NCBI GenBank assembly: GCA_006937955.1
Contig: SSNP01000006.1
Coordinates: 6,413,534 to 6,477,533, forward strand
DNA: 64,000 nucleotides
Source: Pachypanchax playfairii
Lineage: Eukaryota; Chordata; Actinopteri; Cyprinodontiformes; Aplocheilidae
Direction: 5' to 3'
The position numbers were made by a program, and so were the translations under genes. The first letter of the stretch is position 1; every line of letters begins with the position of its first letter. The notes under the pieces were generated by a model. The model made no database searches, was not told where the DNA came from, and worked only from the letters and a program-made list of their open reading frames with translations. Positions 27,101-34,326 of this stretch are shown in pieces.

Positions 27101-27145
27101 AGGTTCAGGTGTCCAGCAGTCACTGGGCGTGAGAAGAGGGTCTAT
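27..27145 (-). CDS. shtn1-like: Shootin-family coiled-coil gene, partial (3' end off the left edge)
   Basis: Ten minus-strand exons join in one open frame with matching phases: 27085-27145, 9865-9914, 9582-9642, 7787-7881, 7499-7706, 7053-7150, 5238-5319, 3235-3329, 277-429 and 27-180. The product is charged and heptad-rich. From memory of the family, [19 protein letters not shown] matches shootin-1 EKTCRESAEALATKLNKEN, and [20 protein letters not shown] matches its conserved VSMLAVEEYEEMQ block; both fall in the right order and spacing. Shootin-1 is a cytoplasmic clutch protein linking actin retrograde flow to L1-type adhesion molecules during axon outgrowth and polarisation. The C-terminal proline-rich and tail parts lie before position 1. 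The N-terminus is acidic and unlike shootin-1, so I read this as a paralog, not shtn1 itself. The 5' start is unresolved. The next minus-strand gene upstream is vax2, mirroring SHTN1 next to VAX1 in mammals. Confidence 0.86.
277..429 (-). CDS. shtn1-like: Shootin-like exon
   Basis: This is a 153-nt phase-0 exon of 51 codons starting [14 protein letters not shown] and ending DIQPYYQER, with AG at 430-431 and GTGAG just below 277. The first residues continue the block AEVFAHQ from the previous exon, as AESFAQEMFIEQNKLKRQ does in shootin-1. Only 96 nt separate it from the next exon. Confidence 0.85.
430..3234. other. Shootin-like intron
   Basis: This 2.8 kb AT-rich intron has no coding signal. 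It holds a truncated TTAA-type MITE at about 955-1236, a T-rich tract near 2180-2208, and CA/TG-rich stretches at 2350-2400 and 2850-2930. The small open frames at 2361-3149 overlap each other on both strands, are low complexity and are not credible genes. Confidence 0.7.
955..1236 (+). mobile_element. MITE family b, truncated copy 1
   Basis: This matches, with divergence, the left and middle parts of the element at 18054-18150 and 19464-19810, including the shared stretch ACATGTTCTTGTGGCAT. The right end and its inverted terminus are missing. A local expansion of GCTAGC-like motifs sits at 1146-1185. It is non-coding. Confidence 0.7.
3235..3329 (-). CDS. shtn1-like: Shootin-like exon (conserved VSHLVTEEF block)
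   Basis: This 95-nt exon enters in phase 1 and gives V then [20 protein letters not shown] and [11 protein letters not shown]. It is one of the best family matches: shootin-1 has VSMLAVEEYEEMQVNLELEK followed by DLRKKAESFAQ at the same place. The acceptor CAG is at 3330-3332, and the donor is GTGTGT. Confidence 0.88.
3430..3537 (+). repeat. Abundant teleost dispersed repeat fragment
   Basis: The segment carries the GGTAAATGG and CAAAGCGCTTCACACCACAG / ATTCACCCATTCACACACA signatures of a repeat that is very common in fish genomes. It abuts the MITE that starts at 3538. Its class was judged from memory only. Confidence 0.55.
3538..3621 (+). mobile_element. MITE family b copy 2, left part
   Basis: The left end is TTTAAAGACCCAT and the body runs to an internal TTAA at 3618-3621. 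There the sequence is broken by another TTAA-flanked element and resumes at 4171 with TTAAGAAAATTATGC. Comparison with the copies at 18 kb and 43 kb identifies the two parts as one element. Confidence 0.72.
3618..4174 (+). mobile_element. MITE family a, inserted in family b at TTAA
   Basis: The element begins TTAAAGAGGCCCTTCCATT and is bounded by TTAA at 3618-3621 and 4171-4174, exactly inside family b. Its first 150 nt recur at 26645-26800 and, inverted, at 4770-4920. TTAA targets fit Kolobok or piggyBac; the THAP relic at 38.6 kb favours Kolobok. The right terminus does not mirror the left, so it may be rearranged. Confidence 0.65.
4171..4554 (+). mobile_element. MITE family b copy 2, right part
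   Basis: This continues the element begun at 3538, with the same internal landmarks as other copies (CAGCAACGGGGAGGGG, then TTGCTAATGAGCTACTG). It ends with GAGTCTTTAA at the terminal TTAA, where a third element abuts. Confidence 0.72.
4551..4920 (-). mobile_element. MITE family a, second copy, inverted
   Basis: Bounded by TTAA at 4551-4554 and 4917-4920. Read on the minus strand it starts TTAAAGAGGCCCTTCCATT and matches 3618-3775 closely. Together with 3538-4554 it forms a layered insertion cluster. The 75-codon open frame at 4616-4843 lies inside it and is not a gene. Confidence 0.7.
5238..5319 (-). CDS. shtn1-like: Shootin-like exon
   Basis: An 82-nt exon encodes [20 protein letters not shown] and TLNKIKR, ending in phase 1 so that the next exon supplies VSHL. 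This matches the shootin-1 region ending VLEKCNR before VSM. The acceptor follows TTTTATTAG and the donor is GTAAAT. Confidence 0.85.
5545..5668 (+). mobile_element. Tc1-like transposon end, fragment
   Basis: The start GTGAAAAAGTATTTGCCCCC, followed by a match to AACAAAGATAACCTGAGTAAA, is the terminal sequence of a common fish Tc1/mariner family, recognised from memory. The fragment is cut at 5669 by another inverted-repeat element. No transposase remains. Confidence 0.6.
5669..6650. mobile_element. Inverted-repeat element e, hosting a TTAA MITE
   Basis: The left end GTGCGTTCCAGTCGTC and the right end GACGACTGGAATGCAC (ending 6650) are inverted copies, extending inward to GGAACTC/GAGTTCC. 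The element is interrupted by a TTAA-bounded insert at 6016-6604. It carries no coding remnant, and its superfamily was not determined. Confidence 0.65.
6016..6604. mobile_element. TTAA MITE family f nested in element e
   Basis: TTAA occurs at both ends (6016-6019 and 6601-6604). The left terminus TTAAAGGTGATATAC and the inverted right terminus TTAAAGCTGCTATCC are similar. The 80-codon open frame at 6262-6504 runs into a poly-T tract inside it and is not a gene. Confidence 0.6.
7053..7150 (-). CDS. shtn1-like: Shootin-like exon (coiled coil)
   Basis: A 98-nt exon reads [19 protein letters not shown] then [14 protein letters not shown]. It corresponds to the QIKELRDQIVSVQEEKKI coiled coil of shootin-1. 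The acceptor sits beside a CA repeat at 7152-7170, and the donor is GTACTG. Confidence 0.86.
7499..7706 (-). CDS. shtn1-like: Shootin-like exon (largest; acidic linker)
   Basis: The 208-nt exon gives 69 codons starting [20 protein letters not shown], followed by an acidic linker with [19 protein letters not shown], then [15 protein letters not shown]. Shootin-1 has LNKENKTLKRISMLYMAKLG and an acidic ITEEINIDDEDS stretch at the same position. This is the strongest single-exon support for the family assignment. Confidence 0.9.
7787..7881 (-). CDS. shtn1-like: Shootin-like exon
   Basis: The 95-nt exon encodes [20 protein letters not shown] then [12 protein letters not shown]. Shootin-1 has ISHMVIEEVNFMQNHLEIEK then TCRESAEALATK. 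Only 80 nt separate it from the next exon. Confidence 0.9.
8158..9166. mobile_element. Inverted-repeat element k split by a TTAA MITE
   Basis: The left end AATACTGTATACGCAAATA and the right end, read inverted, AATACCGTAAATGCTAATA, form imperfect terminal repeats. A TTAA-bounded element occupies 8562-9080. No coding remnant is seen. Confidence 0.55.
8562..9080. mobile_element. TTAA MITE family c, copy 1
   Basis: 519 bp, bounded by TTAA at both ends. The termini are TTAAAGGTACAGTATGT and, inverted, TTAAAGGCATAGTATGT. It is closely similar to 19008-19467 (shared GCAAGGCTGCCAAGTCTTCA). It is non-coding. Confidence 0.75.
9582..9642 (-). CDS. shtn1-like: Shootin-like exon
   Basis: The 61-nt exon encodes [20 protein letters not shown] and ends in phase 1. 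Shootin-1 has CDKIRQERDEAVKKLEEFQK, an unmistakable match near the protein's N-terminus. The donor is GTGAG. Confidence 0.9.
9865..9914 (-). CDS. shtn1-like: Shootin-like exon (acidic N-terminal part)
   Basis: The 50-nt exon gives [16 protein letters not shown], completing a GAC codon with the last G of exon 27085-27145. Shootin-1 instead has a KEQAIGEYEDLRAENQ stretch here, so the N-terminus has diverged. Splice sites are consensus. Confidence 0.75.
10368..10891. mobile_element. Pogo/Tigger-like or other TA-target MITE h
   Basis: Flanked by TA at 10366-10367 and 10892-10893. The left terminus is CAGTGAAACCTCGC and the right, inverted, CAGTGAAACCCAGC. Both ends carry a GGACA/TGTCC motif further in. 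It contains a SINE/LINE-tail fragment. TA targets and CAGT termini fit Tc1/mariner/pogo. Confidence 0.65.
10660..10733 (+). repeat. SINE/L2-type 3' tail with (TAG)n end
   Basis: GTAAGTCGCTTTGGATAAAA followed by GCGTCTGCTAAATGACTGTA is a hairpin-forming 3' tail found in many fish retroposons (recognised from memory). It is followed by an AGT trinucleotide run at 10709-10733. The 5' limit is uncertain; an A-run at 10551-10564 may mark an older boundary. Confidence 0.6.
10907..11509 (+). mobile_element. PIF/Harbinger element with transposase N-terminal remnant
   Basis: The termini TGGTGCGTTCACACCGGCC and GGCCGGTGTGAATGCACCA are inverted copies, and TTA flanks both sides (10904-10906 and 11510-11512), the usual Harbinger 3-bp duplication. 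The plus-strand frame over 11050-11321 includes [20 protein letters not shown] followed by [20 protein letters not shown], resembling the arginine-rich start of Harbinger transposases (WVHPIL then a GEF/GKF motif). The catalytic DDE region is absent. At 603 bp it looks like an internally deleted derivative that still carries the first coding exon. Confidence 0.8.
12650..12752. repeat. (AATG)n microsatellite
   Basis: About 25 AATG units with one GAGTG variant near 12685. It is preceded by two telomere-like TTAGGG units at 12636-12647. Confidence 0.95.
13733..13875. repeat. (GGAT)n microsatellite
   Basis: About 35 GGAT units with a single GGTTT interruption near 13798. The repeated Trp-Met-Asp-Gly frames across it are artefacts of the repeat. 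Confidence 0.97.
14203..15115 (-). pseudogene. Tc1 element, partial duplicate copy ending at an N
   Basis: Starts with TA then CAGTGGGGCAAAAAAGTATT and follows the neighbouring element at 15120-16721 base for base, apart from a one-A length difference after the inverted repeat (14405-14411 versus 15322-15329). It stops at an ambiguous N at 15116. It encodes only about the C-terminal 230 residues of the transposase and has no right terminal repeat. The open frame that runs on through the N is an artefact. It is probably an assembly duplicate rather than a second insertion. Confidence 0.8.
15120..16721 (-). mobile_element. Complete Tc1-like transposon
   Basis: 1602 bp, flanked by TA on both sides (15118-15119 and 16722-16723). 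The terminal inverted repeats, 15120-15319 and 16522-16721, are each 200 nt and were identical wherever I compared them. Between them lies one uninterrupted minus-strand transposase gene. Identical repeats and an open gene indicate a recent insertion. It sits in the long shootin-like intron, in the same transcriptional direction as the host gene. Confidence 0.9.
15336..16358 (-). CDS. Tc1/mariner transposase, apparently intact
   Basis: 340 residues, the usual full length for fish Tc1 transposases. The N-terminus (about 1-110) has a paired-type helix-turn-helix pair and a linker with RSGAPRKIS. The catalytic triad is visible: D153 in [10 protein letters not shown]244 in [10 protein letters not shown] and E279 in SPDLNPVEN, with 34 residues between the last two (DD34E). 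The glycine-rich HGGGN is present at 188-191. I see no stop or frameshift. The ATG at 16358 gives [15 protein letters not shown], the standard start. It would cut and paste the element at TA sites; activity cannot be judged from sequence alone. Confidence 0.92.
   Translation of the reverse strand: MAKTKELSKDTRNKIVDLHQAGKTESAIGKQLGVKKSTVGAIIRKWKTYKTTDNLPRSGAPRKISPRGVKMITRTVSKNPRTTRRDLVNDLQRAGTKVTKATISNTLRCQGLKSCSARRVPLLKPGHVQARLRFAREHLDDPEEDWENIIWSDETKIELFGRNSTCRVWRGKNAELDPKNTIPTVKHGGGNIMLWGCFSARGPGRLIRVKERMNGAMYRKILSENLLPSARALKMRRGWVFQHDNDPKHTARATKEWLRKKHFKVLEWPSQSPDLNPVENLWRELKVRVAQRQPQNITALEEICMEEWAKIPATVCENLVKTYRKRLTSVIANKGYITKY
16845..17168 (-). repeat. Abundant teleost dispersed repeat
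   Basis: Contains the signatures GGCGGGGAACACCCTGGACA, TTTAGAGTCACCAATTAACC and CAGGACCTTCTTGCTGCAAG, common in percomorph genomes (recognised from memory). Related fragments are at 26905-26960 and 57330-57465. Class unknown to me; it has no open frame. Confidence 0.6.
18054..18150 (+). mobile_element. MITE family b copy 3, left part
   Basis: Begins TTAAAGATCCACTCCAATG and runs to the internal TTAA at 18147-18150, where two other elements are inserted. It resumes at 19464. With the inserts removed, the element is about 440 bp with termini TTAAAGAYCCACTCC on both sides. Confidence 0.78.
18147..19011. mobile_element. TTAA MITE family d
   Basis: 865 bp, bounded by TTAA. The left terminus TTAAAGGTGGGATATGGAA and the inverted right terminus TTAAAGGTTGTATATGGAA match well. 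It shares its right TTAA with the next element. It is non-coding. Confidence 0.72.
19008..19467. mobile_element. TTAA MITE family c, copy 2
   Basis: 460 bp, bounded by TTAA at 19008-19011 and 19464-19467. Closely similar to 8562-9080 but lacking about 60 nt near its left end. Termini are TTAAAGGTACAAACATGT and, inverted, TTAAAGGTACAATATGT. Confidence 0.75.
19464..19810 (+). mobile_element. MITE family b copy 3, right part
   Basis: Resumes with TTAAGCCCAAAATTGTATTT, passes the shared TTGCTAATGAGCTACTG block and ends GGAGTGGGTCTTTAA, the inverted form of the left end at 18054. Confidence 0.78.
24940..24975. promoter_or_regulatory. Possible homeodomain-site block
   Basis: CTGATTAATTGGACTGCTGC contains overlapping ATTA and TAATTG cores within a GC-richer, less repetitive stretch (24590-24990) than its surroundings. 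Speculative; sequence appearance only. Confidence 0.2.
25195..25222 (+). mobile_element. Tc1-like terminal fragment
   Basis: CAGTGCTGTGCAAAAGTCTT is the terminal sequence of a common vertebrate Tc1/mariner family, recognised from memory. No partner terminus or transposase was found in the next kilobase. Confidence 0.45.
26045..26235. promoter_or_regulatory. Candidate conserved non-coding block with paired CAATTAG
   Basis: A repeat-free, moderately GC-rich stretch contains CAATTAG at 26205 and again at 26215, exactly one helical turn apart. It lies in the shootin-like intron about 20 kb from the vax2 stop. Conservation is guessed from composition and was not measured. Confidence 0.3.
26645..26885 (+). 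mobile_element. MITE family a, truncated copy
   Basis: Begins TTAAAGAGGCCCTTCCATT and follows 3618-3880 closely, then stops near AACCACACCTAGCAT, where another dispersed repeat fragment (26905-26960) takes over. Confidence 0.7.
27085..27145 (-). CDS. shtn1-like: Candidate 5' exon of the shootin-like gene
   Basis: A strong acceptor (ACTTTTTTCAG) and donor (GTAAAG) enclose 61 nt reading [20 protein letters not shown] plus a G. That G completes GAC with exon 9865-9914, giving [13 protein letters not shown]. Phase, splice sites and open frame agree, but there is no family match, so support is structural only. The intron to the next exon is 17 kb. Confidence 0.65.
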
Positions 27146-27359
27146 CTGAAAAAAGTAAATGCATAAAACATGTTTCAGTTATCGTCAATCATTACCCTGC
27201 AGCTTCATCTTGAGGCTCCTCTTGGAGATCATGACCCCCCAGATTCAGAACCGTAGACTTATGATTTCACAAAATAATACAGAAATGCAAAGTTGGCTTA
27301 ATTGTGGATTCTCTTTGTATGCCCCCCCTTCCTCTTGTGCCTTTTCTCACTCATAAACC

Positions 27360-28030
27360 CTCCAACCCCCAACCAGCATATTGTGGGTCTGAGCACACCT
27401 GGCCCTCACAAATTAGGGCCCTGGAAGAGCAGCGAACGAAAAGAAAATCAGGATGCAGAAATCCCTCAGTCATCAAGGTCTTTCAGCATTCCGATGGAGC
27501 AAAAAGTTAATGACGGCCCTATTGTGTTGGGAGAAAGCTGCCCGGAGGAGAAGTGTTACAGGAAATCAGTGCCTGTACCAGTGAGCAGCAACAAAAGGGG
27601 GCCGACCATGAGCTGAACTGAATTTTGTTCAATTTTTGACATCTCCTTTTAGACCATTAATGCCTTTATTTGTTGATGATATTGCTAACGAAACATTTCT
27701 CTGCTTGAAGAGGTTCAGCAGAGATCACTATAATCACTTTAGATGGATGTATATTTTCCAGCTTCCGGGAGAAGTTTCAGTAAATCCAAAAAAAAGAAAA
27801 AAACAAAAGTTTTCATTCTTGAATGTGTTTTTAATCCCATTTAATCATCTCACTCTTCTCTCGCCTCTCTCTTGGTAAAAGCCGCCCCAACACGCCCGCC
27901 TTCCCTGCAGGCCTTAATACGTGCTGACAGTTTCCCTCCCTAATTGGCGATCACGCCCAGATGGATGGTTCCCTCATTTGCTGTTCCCAATAAAGCCAGG
28001 CCGGCAGCTCAGGGGACAAGGGGCAGTAGA
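27360..28030. promoter_or_regulatory. Candidate conserved non-coding block
   Basis: Two repeat-poor stretches (27360-27640 and 27880-28030) stand out from the AT-rich surroundings. They include CCCTAATTGGCGATCACG near 27940 and CACAAATTAGGGCCCTGG near 27408, both with homeodomain-type cores. Function is inferred from appearance only. Confidence 0.25.
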
Positions 28031-31000
28031 GGAGGGGGGTTGTAGTAGCTGAGCTGCGGTGAGGGAGTCCACCCTAGATTTGTTGGTCATAGATACGAGA
28101 GCAGTAAACACCCTGGGCTGTGGACCCGACAGTTTGACCAGGCTTTTGTTCACACGTCTGTTGAAAAGCAGGGGGTTTCCTCTGCCCCCACCTCCCTTCT
28201 TCCTCCTTCTTTCCTCTTTCTCAATAATCCCAGTCTGTTCTGGTTCCCTGTGTCTTTCAGTCCAGCACGGAAAAGTGCACTGCATGACCACCAGAAGACG
28301 TTTGATTGGGGTTTTTTCTTTGTGTTGGAGGCTGAGGGCGGGATGAGGAAATGATCTCTCATGTCCATGTGTGGTGTCTTTTCCCTTTTCACTAACTAAA
28401 CGGATTGTCGAAGCTTGTGTGAATGAAGTGCAAAAGGGAGAATAAAGTGACGTTTCCCGAGGTTATAGGTTGCAGTCCGAGTATGTTCATGTGTGGTCGT
28501 ATTGGCTTTAATGGGGAAGAGACATAAAAGGTGATGGACTGGGTCGAGACCCCCTATTACCAATGAGGGCAAGCTGTTGTGACCCCAGGGATCCCGAGGA
28601 TCAAGCTACGCCTATTTGGATGATCCAATTGAAGGTCTGATAATGGTTTAAGAAAGATGTATGGGCCTTTTTGATTGATGATCCCACCAGCTTTGAATAA
28701 AACCAAAAGATCACTGAGGTTTGCACAACAGATTTTGTTGAACTTCAGAAAAAAAGAAGAGCAAAAGTGTATTAAAAGCAGATTAGATACTAAATTCCAC
28801 AATCAACTCCAGATCAGTCCCAAGAACAGAACCAGCCTTCTTCAACAGTTTGTTCGCTCTCTATACGTGACTTGCTCTTATGCTCCGCCCCCAACAGGTG
28901 ACTGCAGGTGTGATCACATGTTCCACAACAGATATATAGAACATCTTCAACATTTGTGTGCGAATGTTGAAGGACCTGATATTCCACAAGAAGTCCAGTC
29001 TGTTCTGTCTCTTCTTGAAAACAGCATCACTAGCTTTTTTTCACAGGTCAATTAATTTCTACTAGTAGTAATGTAGTTAGTTGGTGTTTGTGACACACTC
29101 AGGTCTCAAAAAACATTTAGAAATATTATAACTTTGGTGCAAATTTGTATTGTTTGACAATGCTTTTGTGTGCTTTCAAACCTCTCTGGCGAGTCTCAGT
29201 TTGAAACTGGAAGTAAAAGACTTCAAGATTCATCTGCATAGCAACTGTCAAGTCAACCCCATTTTTACGCAGCAGAGACACAAGTTAAACCTCAAGTGTC
29301 ATTTTTATGAACCACATGACCCTGTAATTAAATACAGGGCAGAACAGAAATCCTCTTTTTTTAGTGTCTCAACACATGGAGGAAAAGGAGAGAAGCATTT
29401 GAATGTCATTGTTAAAAACTGGAGTTTGAAATGAGCTGCAGCTGTCAAGTACACAGGGTCTTTCCAGCTCAAACCTTCCAAGCAACAGCCTTCAGCTCAG
29501 GCCTCTTCAATGCAGTTCCAGCCACCAGAGGACTCCCATCAGCCACTGAGACTCTCTTTCAGCTCAGCCTTCTACCACTGGCCTGTTTTCCACGCTGGCT
29601 CCTTGCCTCTCATCACTGCTCACTCCCGGTCGGTTCACACACTCAACCGTGAATGGACCACAAAAAAGCTTTTCGACTGCTCCATTACAACTCATGACCC
29701 GACATACTCATGATATCACCGGAGTCTCGCGCTCCTGTCAGGATCTGACATTAGTAACTCCATGAGAGATTTTTGAGATGATTTTGAAAACTTTTCTTTC
29801 TCTTTCTGTCCTTCTTCTGCCTGATCTCGATGTTTATCAGTAACATTTGTTTCCATTGACCATGACACCGACACTGACTGTGTTTGATCAGCCAAACTTG
29901 AAGTAAGTGGAACCAATATACTCAACCATACACAACTGCGTGTCCTAATCTAGTCCAAACCTATCCTCTTTATTTTGTCTCTTCTCTTGAGTCGTTGATT
30001 TCTCCCCCAACAACAAACAAACTCAGAAATGCCAGATTCTTGATCTGATTCGGCTCTTTCTGCAATGGTTAGAAGAGCTTTGTTTACATTTCCGTTCCTG
30101 CCTTTTGTCACTTCCAGTTTTGTGAAAATTTCTCAAAATTGTGCTGCAATATCCCGTAAATATGCATGTTTGAAGCTTAATTACCGAAAGTCGGCACATC
30201 TGGATTTAAGTGAGAAAGTATCCACAGGGCACAAATACAACATTTATTGGTAAAATCATACATGGAACCTACTTGCTCTAGAATTTGTATGTTATTGAGA
30301 ATTTGAATCAGGACTGGCGTCATGCCAAGGCTTCAACCTTATCATGTCAACACTGTACTGAACTGAGGCAGTAGCATCATGCTAGCGCATTGTGATCACC
30401 GTATCCTAACATGGTAGAAAGTCGTGCCAGTGCGTTCTTCAAGGCATCGTGCAATCTGTGGTAGGATCATTGTGGGAACTTGCTGCTGATGTGTTGAGGG
30501 ATGATTGTGGTATTTCTTGTGCAAACATAAATAAATGTTTGGTACCCTTCCAACAAAATAGAATTTCTCTCTGCAAAAACGTTCCGGTTTTGTCTCGTCA
30601 AGACAAAGACACCGCAGCTCAGTTCAAATGATATATTCCCTAGAATCTTTGTGGCTTGTCATCATGTGATGTGTTTAATCTTTCTCTTTCCATGTAAATA
30701 ACAACCCTTCTGTGTTTGTGTGTCTTTCCTGTCCTCTCAGATCCCAGTCGGCTGAGGCACCTGTCTGGTTGTTTGTTTTCACATACTTAATTATGACATG
30801 AAACATCCAACTTGTGACATTTTATGGATAAAGAGAGCAGAAATCATATATTTGTTTTTTTTCTTCTGGTTTGCAACTGCAAGTGTCAAATAAACTGTAT
30901 TTTTATGATGATTATCATCATTATTATTATTATCACTGTCATCATCGGAAGCCCCAGGTGTTGCACACAAATTTGCTCGGCACAACAGCAGCGCTTGAGA

Positions 31001-32894
31001 AAGGTTAATTAGACTTTCCTATAAATTGTTCCTTTCAAGCAGCAATTAAAAAGAGCATAACACAAATTAACATCACACTGATACAGAAAGCAGGGGACAA
31101 TTAACACTGTAAACCAAAGAGAAGAGATTTTTGTTTCATAAAAGAAACACCTGAGAAATCAGTGTCAATTCTTTCGAAAAACCAAAAAATGAATAAAAGG
31201 ATGAAAAAAAATATTTTTATTTTCAATCTTTGTCCTTCAATTAGCTACTTTAAAGTTCACTGGTAAAATATTAGCACATAAATGGACACACACATACTGA
31301 AAACTGTTGCATAAAATCATCAGTCGTGTATTTTCTTTTACAATAAAAGCTTCATTTTCACCATGTTTTGCGTTTTATACGTCCCTGCCTCACCTTTTAT
31401 TTTAAAAGCACTTTTATGACCCTAAATAAATCACATTTTCGGTCGAGAATCCAGATTATAAATATCAGCTTTTCTTGAATTATTTGTGTGTTTACTGAGT
31501 CTTGAAGTTTGGAATAATTGAAATTTATTAAGCTTTCTGCACAAAGTAACCTTGGTTTTATTAGGCTGGGAAACACTGCGTTGTGCATTAGTAGGCTGCA
31601 TCACTCCTCTTGGGTTCAGGCTACAGCGAAAAAAGTGGAAAACATTAATTTTGATTTGAAAGCTAATTTATTTATTTTTTAGCTTTCTTCCAGGGTTAAA
31701 AGTGGTGAATAGTGACACATCGAGGCTTTAGAGACTGTGTTTATTTGTTCTGGGAAACAGATCGAGGTACCATCTTGTGTCCTTGATCACTTTCTGAAAA
31801 TTCACTGATCTAATCAAACAAATAACAAACAAAGGAATGGCTTCTCCACAAAAAGCAGCTTTGCGCATAGATTCAAAACTACCAAATCACTGTGGCGCTC
31901 AGTCAAGCCAGACAAAAAAAATGAGAGTGGAATGTTCCCGCAGCACTAAGAGCTTGTTTCGCATGATATCACAGCCAGCCTATCTGAATAAAGGTTAAAC
32001 AATCAGACATGTAAAAAAAGCAAAGGGGAGGAGGTGAAATAAAATCTGGCCTGCTCACGCGCGTTACAAGAGGACAAAAAGAAGCAACCTTGAATCTTCT
32101 ATCAGCAGTGCAGAACGTGTAAATGGAAGGATTTGAGTACTGAAAAGAATATTTAGGCAGCATAATCACAGCCATCAGAGGAAAATGTGCAAAACTCTGG
32201 CCTTTCCTCCTGTTAGACCACGATTTTGAATTCAGAAGGGCAGAACCCAGTTTGGTATCTTTACTCCTCGAGTTATAAGCTGCACGTCTTTGTACGAAGG
32301 TGGGGATTTATTTAGCACTTTGAAAGGTTGACAAACTGAAATGGGAAAACAGTTACACTGATGTGATGGACTGTGTGTGTCTCACAATGCCTCAAAATAA
32401 AAATGTGATGTCTCACCTACTATTCTACTGTATGAATGCTTGTTTTTCCTCTTGGACCTGCAGGGCCTTCATTTCAGTCTGTGAAGAAGGGGCCGAGAAG
32501 AAACACTTTGATTCTCAGAGACTGTGTTTACTTTTGCCCTACAATTCATCAGCAAGCCTTCAAAATGTGTCCACTAAATAATGCTTTTATACACAACACT
32601 ATGCAGAAGGTTTAAACTGACTTTCTTTCTTCATATTTTGCTTCCAAGCAGCTTTATTTACTGGTGCGACTGCTTTGTCTAACTGAGATTTAAGCTAAAA
32701 TCTTGTTAGTAAACTCACTGAAACAGTCATTTACAAAAAGTAGACACTGGTTTTCATAAGATTTTAGTGACAATGTAATAGCATCACTCAATGGTTTAAA
32801 ATAAGACGTCTGTAATTATTCATTTATTCACAACAATGTGTTTGAACAGTCCTCTATGCTCCATATTTTTGTCCTTTTCTTTTTGAAGACACCT

Positions 32895-32985
32895 GATTTG
32901 ACTCAATTCAATTCATTTCCATTTATAAAGCACCAGTTCATAACAAACATCATTTCAAGGCACTTTACAGAAATATCAAGTCAAC
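32895..32985 (-). repeat. LINE 3'-end fragment
   Basis: ATTCAATTCATTTCCATTTA followed by TCAAGGCACTTTACAGAAAT matches the common fish retroposon tail that reads as ATTTTATTTATATAGC..CAAGGCACTTTACA. It is short, degraded and probably in minus orientation. Confidence 0.5.
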
Positions 32986-33057
32986 TGGTAAAAAATAAAA
33001 CAACCAGCTGATTGGGTTGAATCATCAGTTCAACGCAATCCTGAGCAGCACGAGGGA

Positions 33058-33252
33058 AAATAGAATAGAATAGAATAGAATAGAATAGAATTCAACTTTA
33101 TTGTCATTGCACATGTCACAAGTACAAAGCAACGAAATGCAGTTTGCATCCATCGAGAAGTGCTTCAGCAAGAATATACGTAGATACATACAGAATAAAT
33201 GTATGTTACAAGTGTTCATGGTATGAAGGCATGATATGAATATACTATAGCT
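33058..33252 (-). mobile_element. L2-like LINE 3' UTR with (TTCTA)n tail
   Basis: Read on the minus strand it ends TTTCGTTGCTTTGTACTTGT, then ACAATAAAGTTGAATTCTAT, followed by a TTCTA pentamer run (33060-33092). This is a typical tail of fish L2-like non-LTR elements. It is separated from its coding part (34327-34700) by an inserted Tc1-like element. Confidence 0.65.
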
Positions 33253-34326
33253 ATACACTCACCTAAAGGATTATTAGTAACACATGTTCAATTTCTCCTT
33301 AATGCAATTATCTAATCAACCAGTCAGTTGCTTGAATGCATTTAGGGGTGTGGTCCTGGTCAAGACAATCCCCTGAACTCCAAACTGAATGTCAGAATGG
33401 GAAAGAAAGGTGATTTAAGCTATTTTTAGCGTGGTATGGTTGTTGGTGTCAGACGGGCCGGTCTGAGTATTTCACAATCGGCTCAGTTACTGGGATTTTC
33501 ACGCACAATCATTTCTATGGTTTACAAAGAATGTTGCGAAAAGGGAAAAACATCCAGTATGCAGCAGTCCTGTGGGCGAAAATGCCTTGTTGATGCTAGA
33601 GGTCAGAGGAGAATGGGTGATTGAAGCTGATAGAAGAGCAACTTTGAATGAAATAACCACTCATTACAACCGAGGAATGCAGCAAAGCATTTGTGAAGCC
33701 ACAACACGCACAACCTTGAGGCGGATGGGCTACAACAGCAGAAGACCCCACTGGGTACCACTCATCTCCACTACAAATAGGAAAAAGAGGCTACAATTTG
33801 CACGAGCTCTCCAAAATTGGACAGTTGAAGACTGACAAAATGTTGCCTGGTCTGATGAGTCTCGATTTCTGTTCAGACATTCAAATGGTAGAGTCAGAAT
33901 TAGGTGTAAACAGAATGAGAACATGGATCCATCATGCCTTGTTACCACTGTGCAGGCTGGTGGTGGTGGTGGTGTAGTGGTGTGGGGGATGTTTTTTGGC
34001 ACACTTTAGGCCCCTTAGTGCCAATTGGGCATCGTTTAAATGCCACGGGCTACCTGAGCATTGTTTCTGACCATGTCCATCCCTTCATGACCACCATGTA
34101 CCCATCCTCTGATAACTACTTCCAGCAGAATAATGCACCATGTCCATGAATAATTTCAAATTGGTTTCTTGAACATGACAATGAGTTCACTGTACTACAA
34201 TGGCCTCCACAGTCACCAGATCTCAACCCGATAGAGCATCTTTGGGATGTGGTGGAACGGGAGCTTAGTGCCCTGGATCTGAAGGTGAAAGGGGGTCAAA
34301 CACCGTATTAGTAGGTGTTCCTATTT
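33253..34326 (+). pseudogene. Degenerate Tc1-like transposon
   Basis: The left end is CACTCACCTAAAGGATTATT after TA; the right end has GTAGGTGTTCCTATT and has lost the matching terminus. The plus strand shows pieces of a Tc1 transposase: an N-terminal helix-turn-helix region (33436-33600), LRRMGYNSRRPHWVP, the first catalytic block WSDESRF after a stop near 33835, and PQSPDLNPIEHLWD near 34210. The second catalytic block reads FQQNNAPCP where families normally have QQDNAPCH, so the aspartate is lost. Several stops and frameshifts make it inactive. Confidence 0.85.

Noticed and set aside
32440..32520. Possible minus-strand exon reading TEMKALQVQEEKQAF
   Set aside because: Coiled-coil-like and with an acceptor, but the donor (GTCCAA) is poor and the frame stops soon after.
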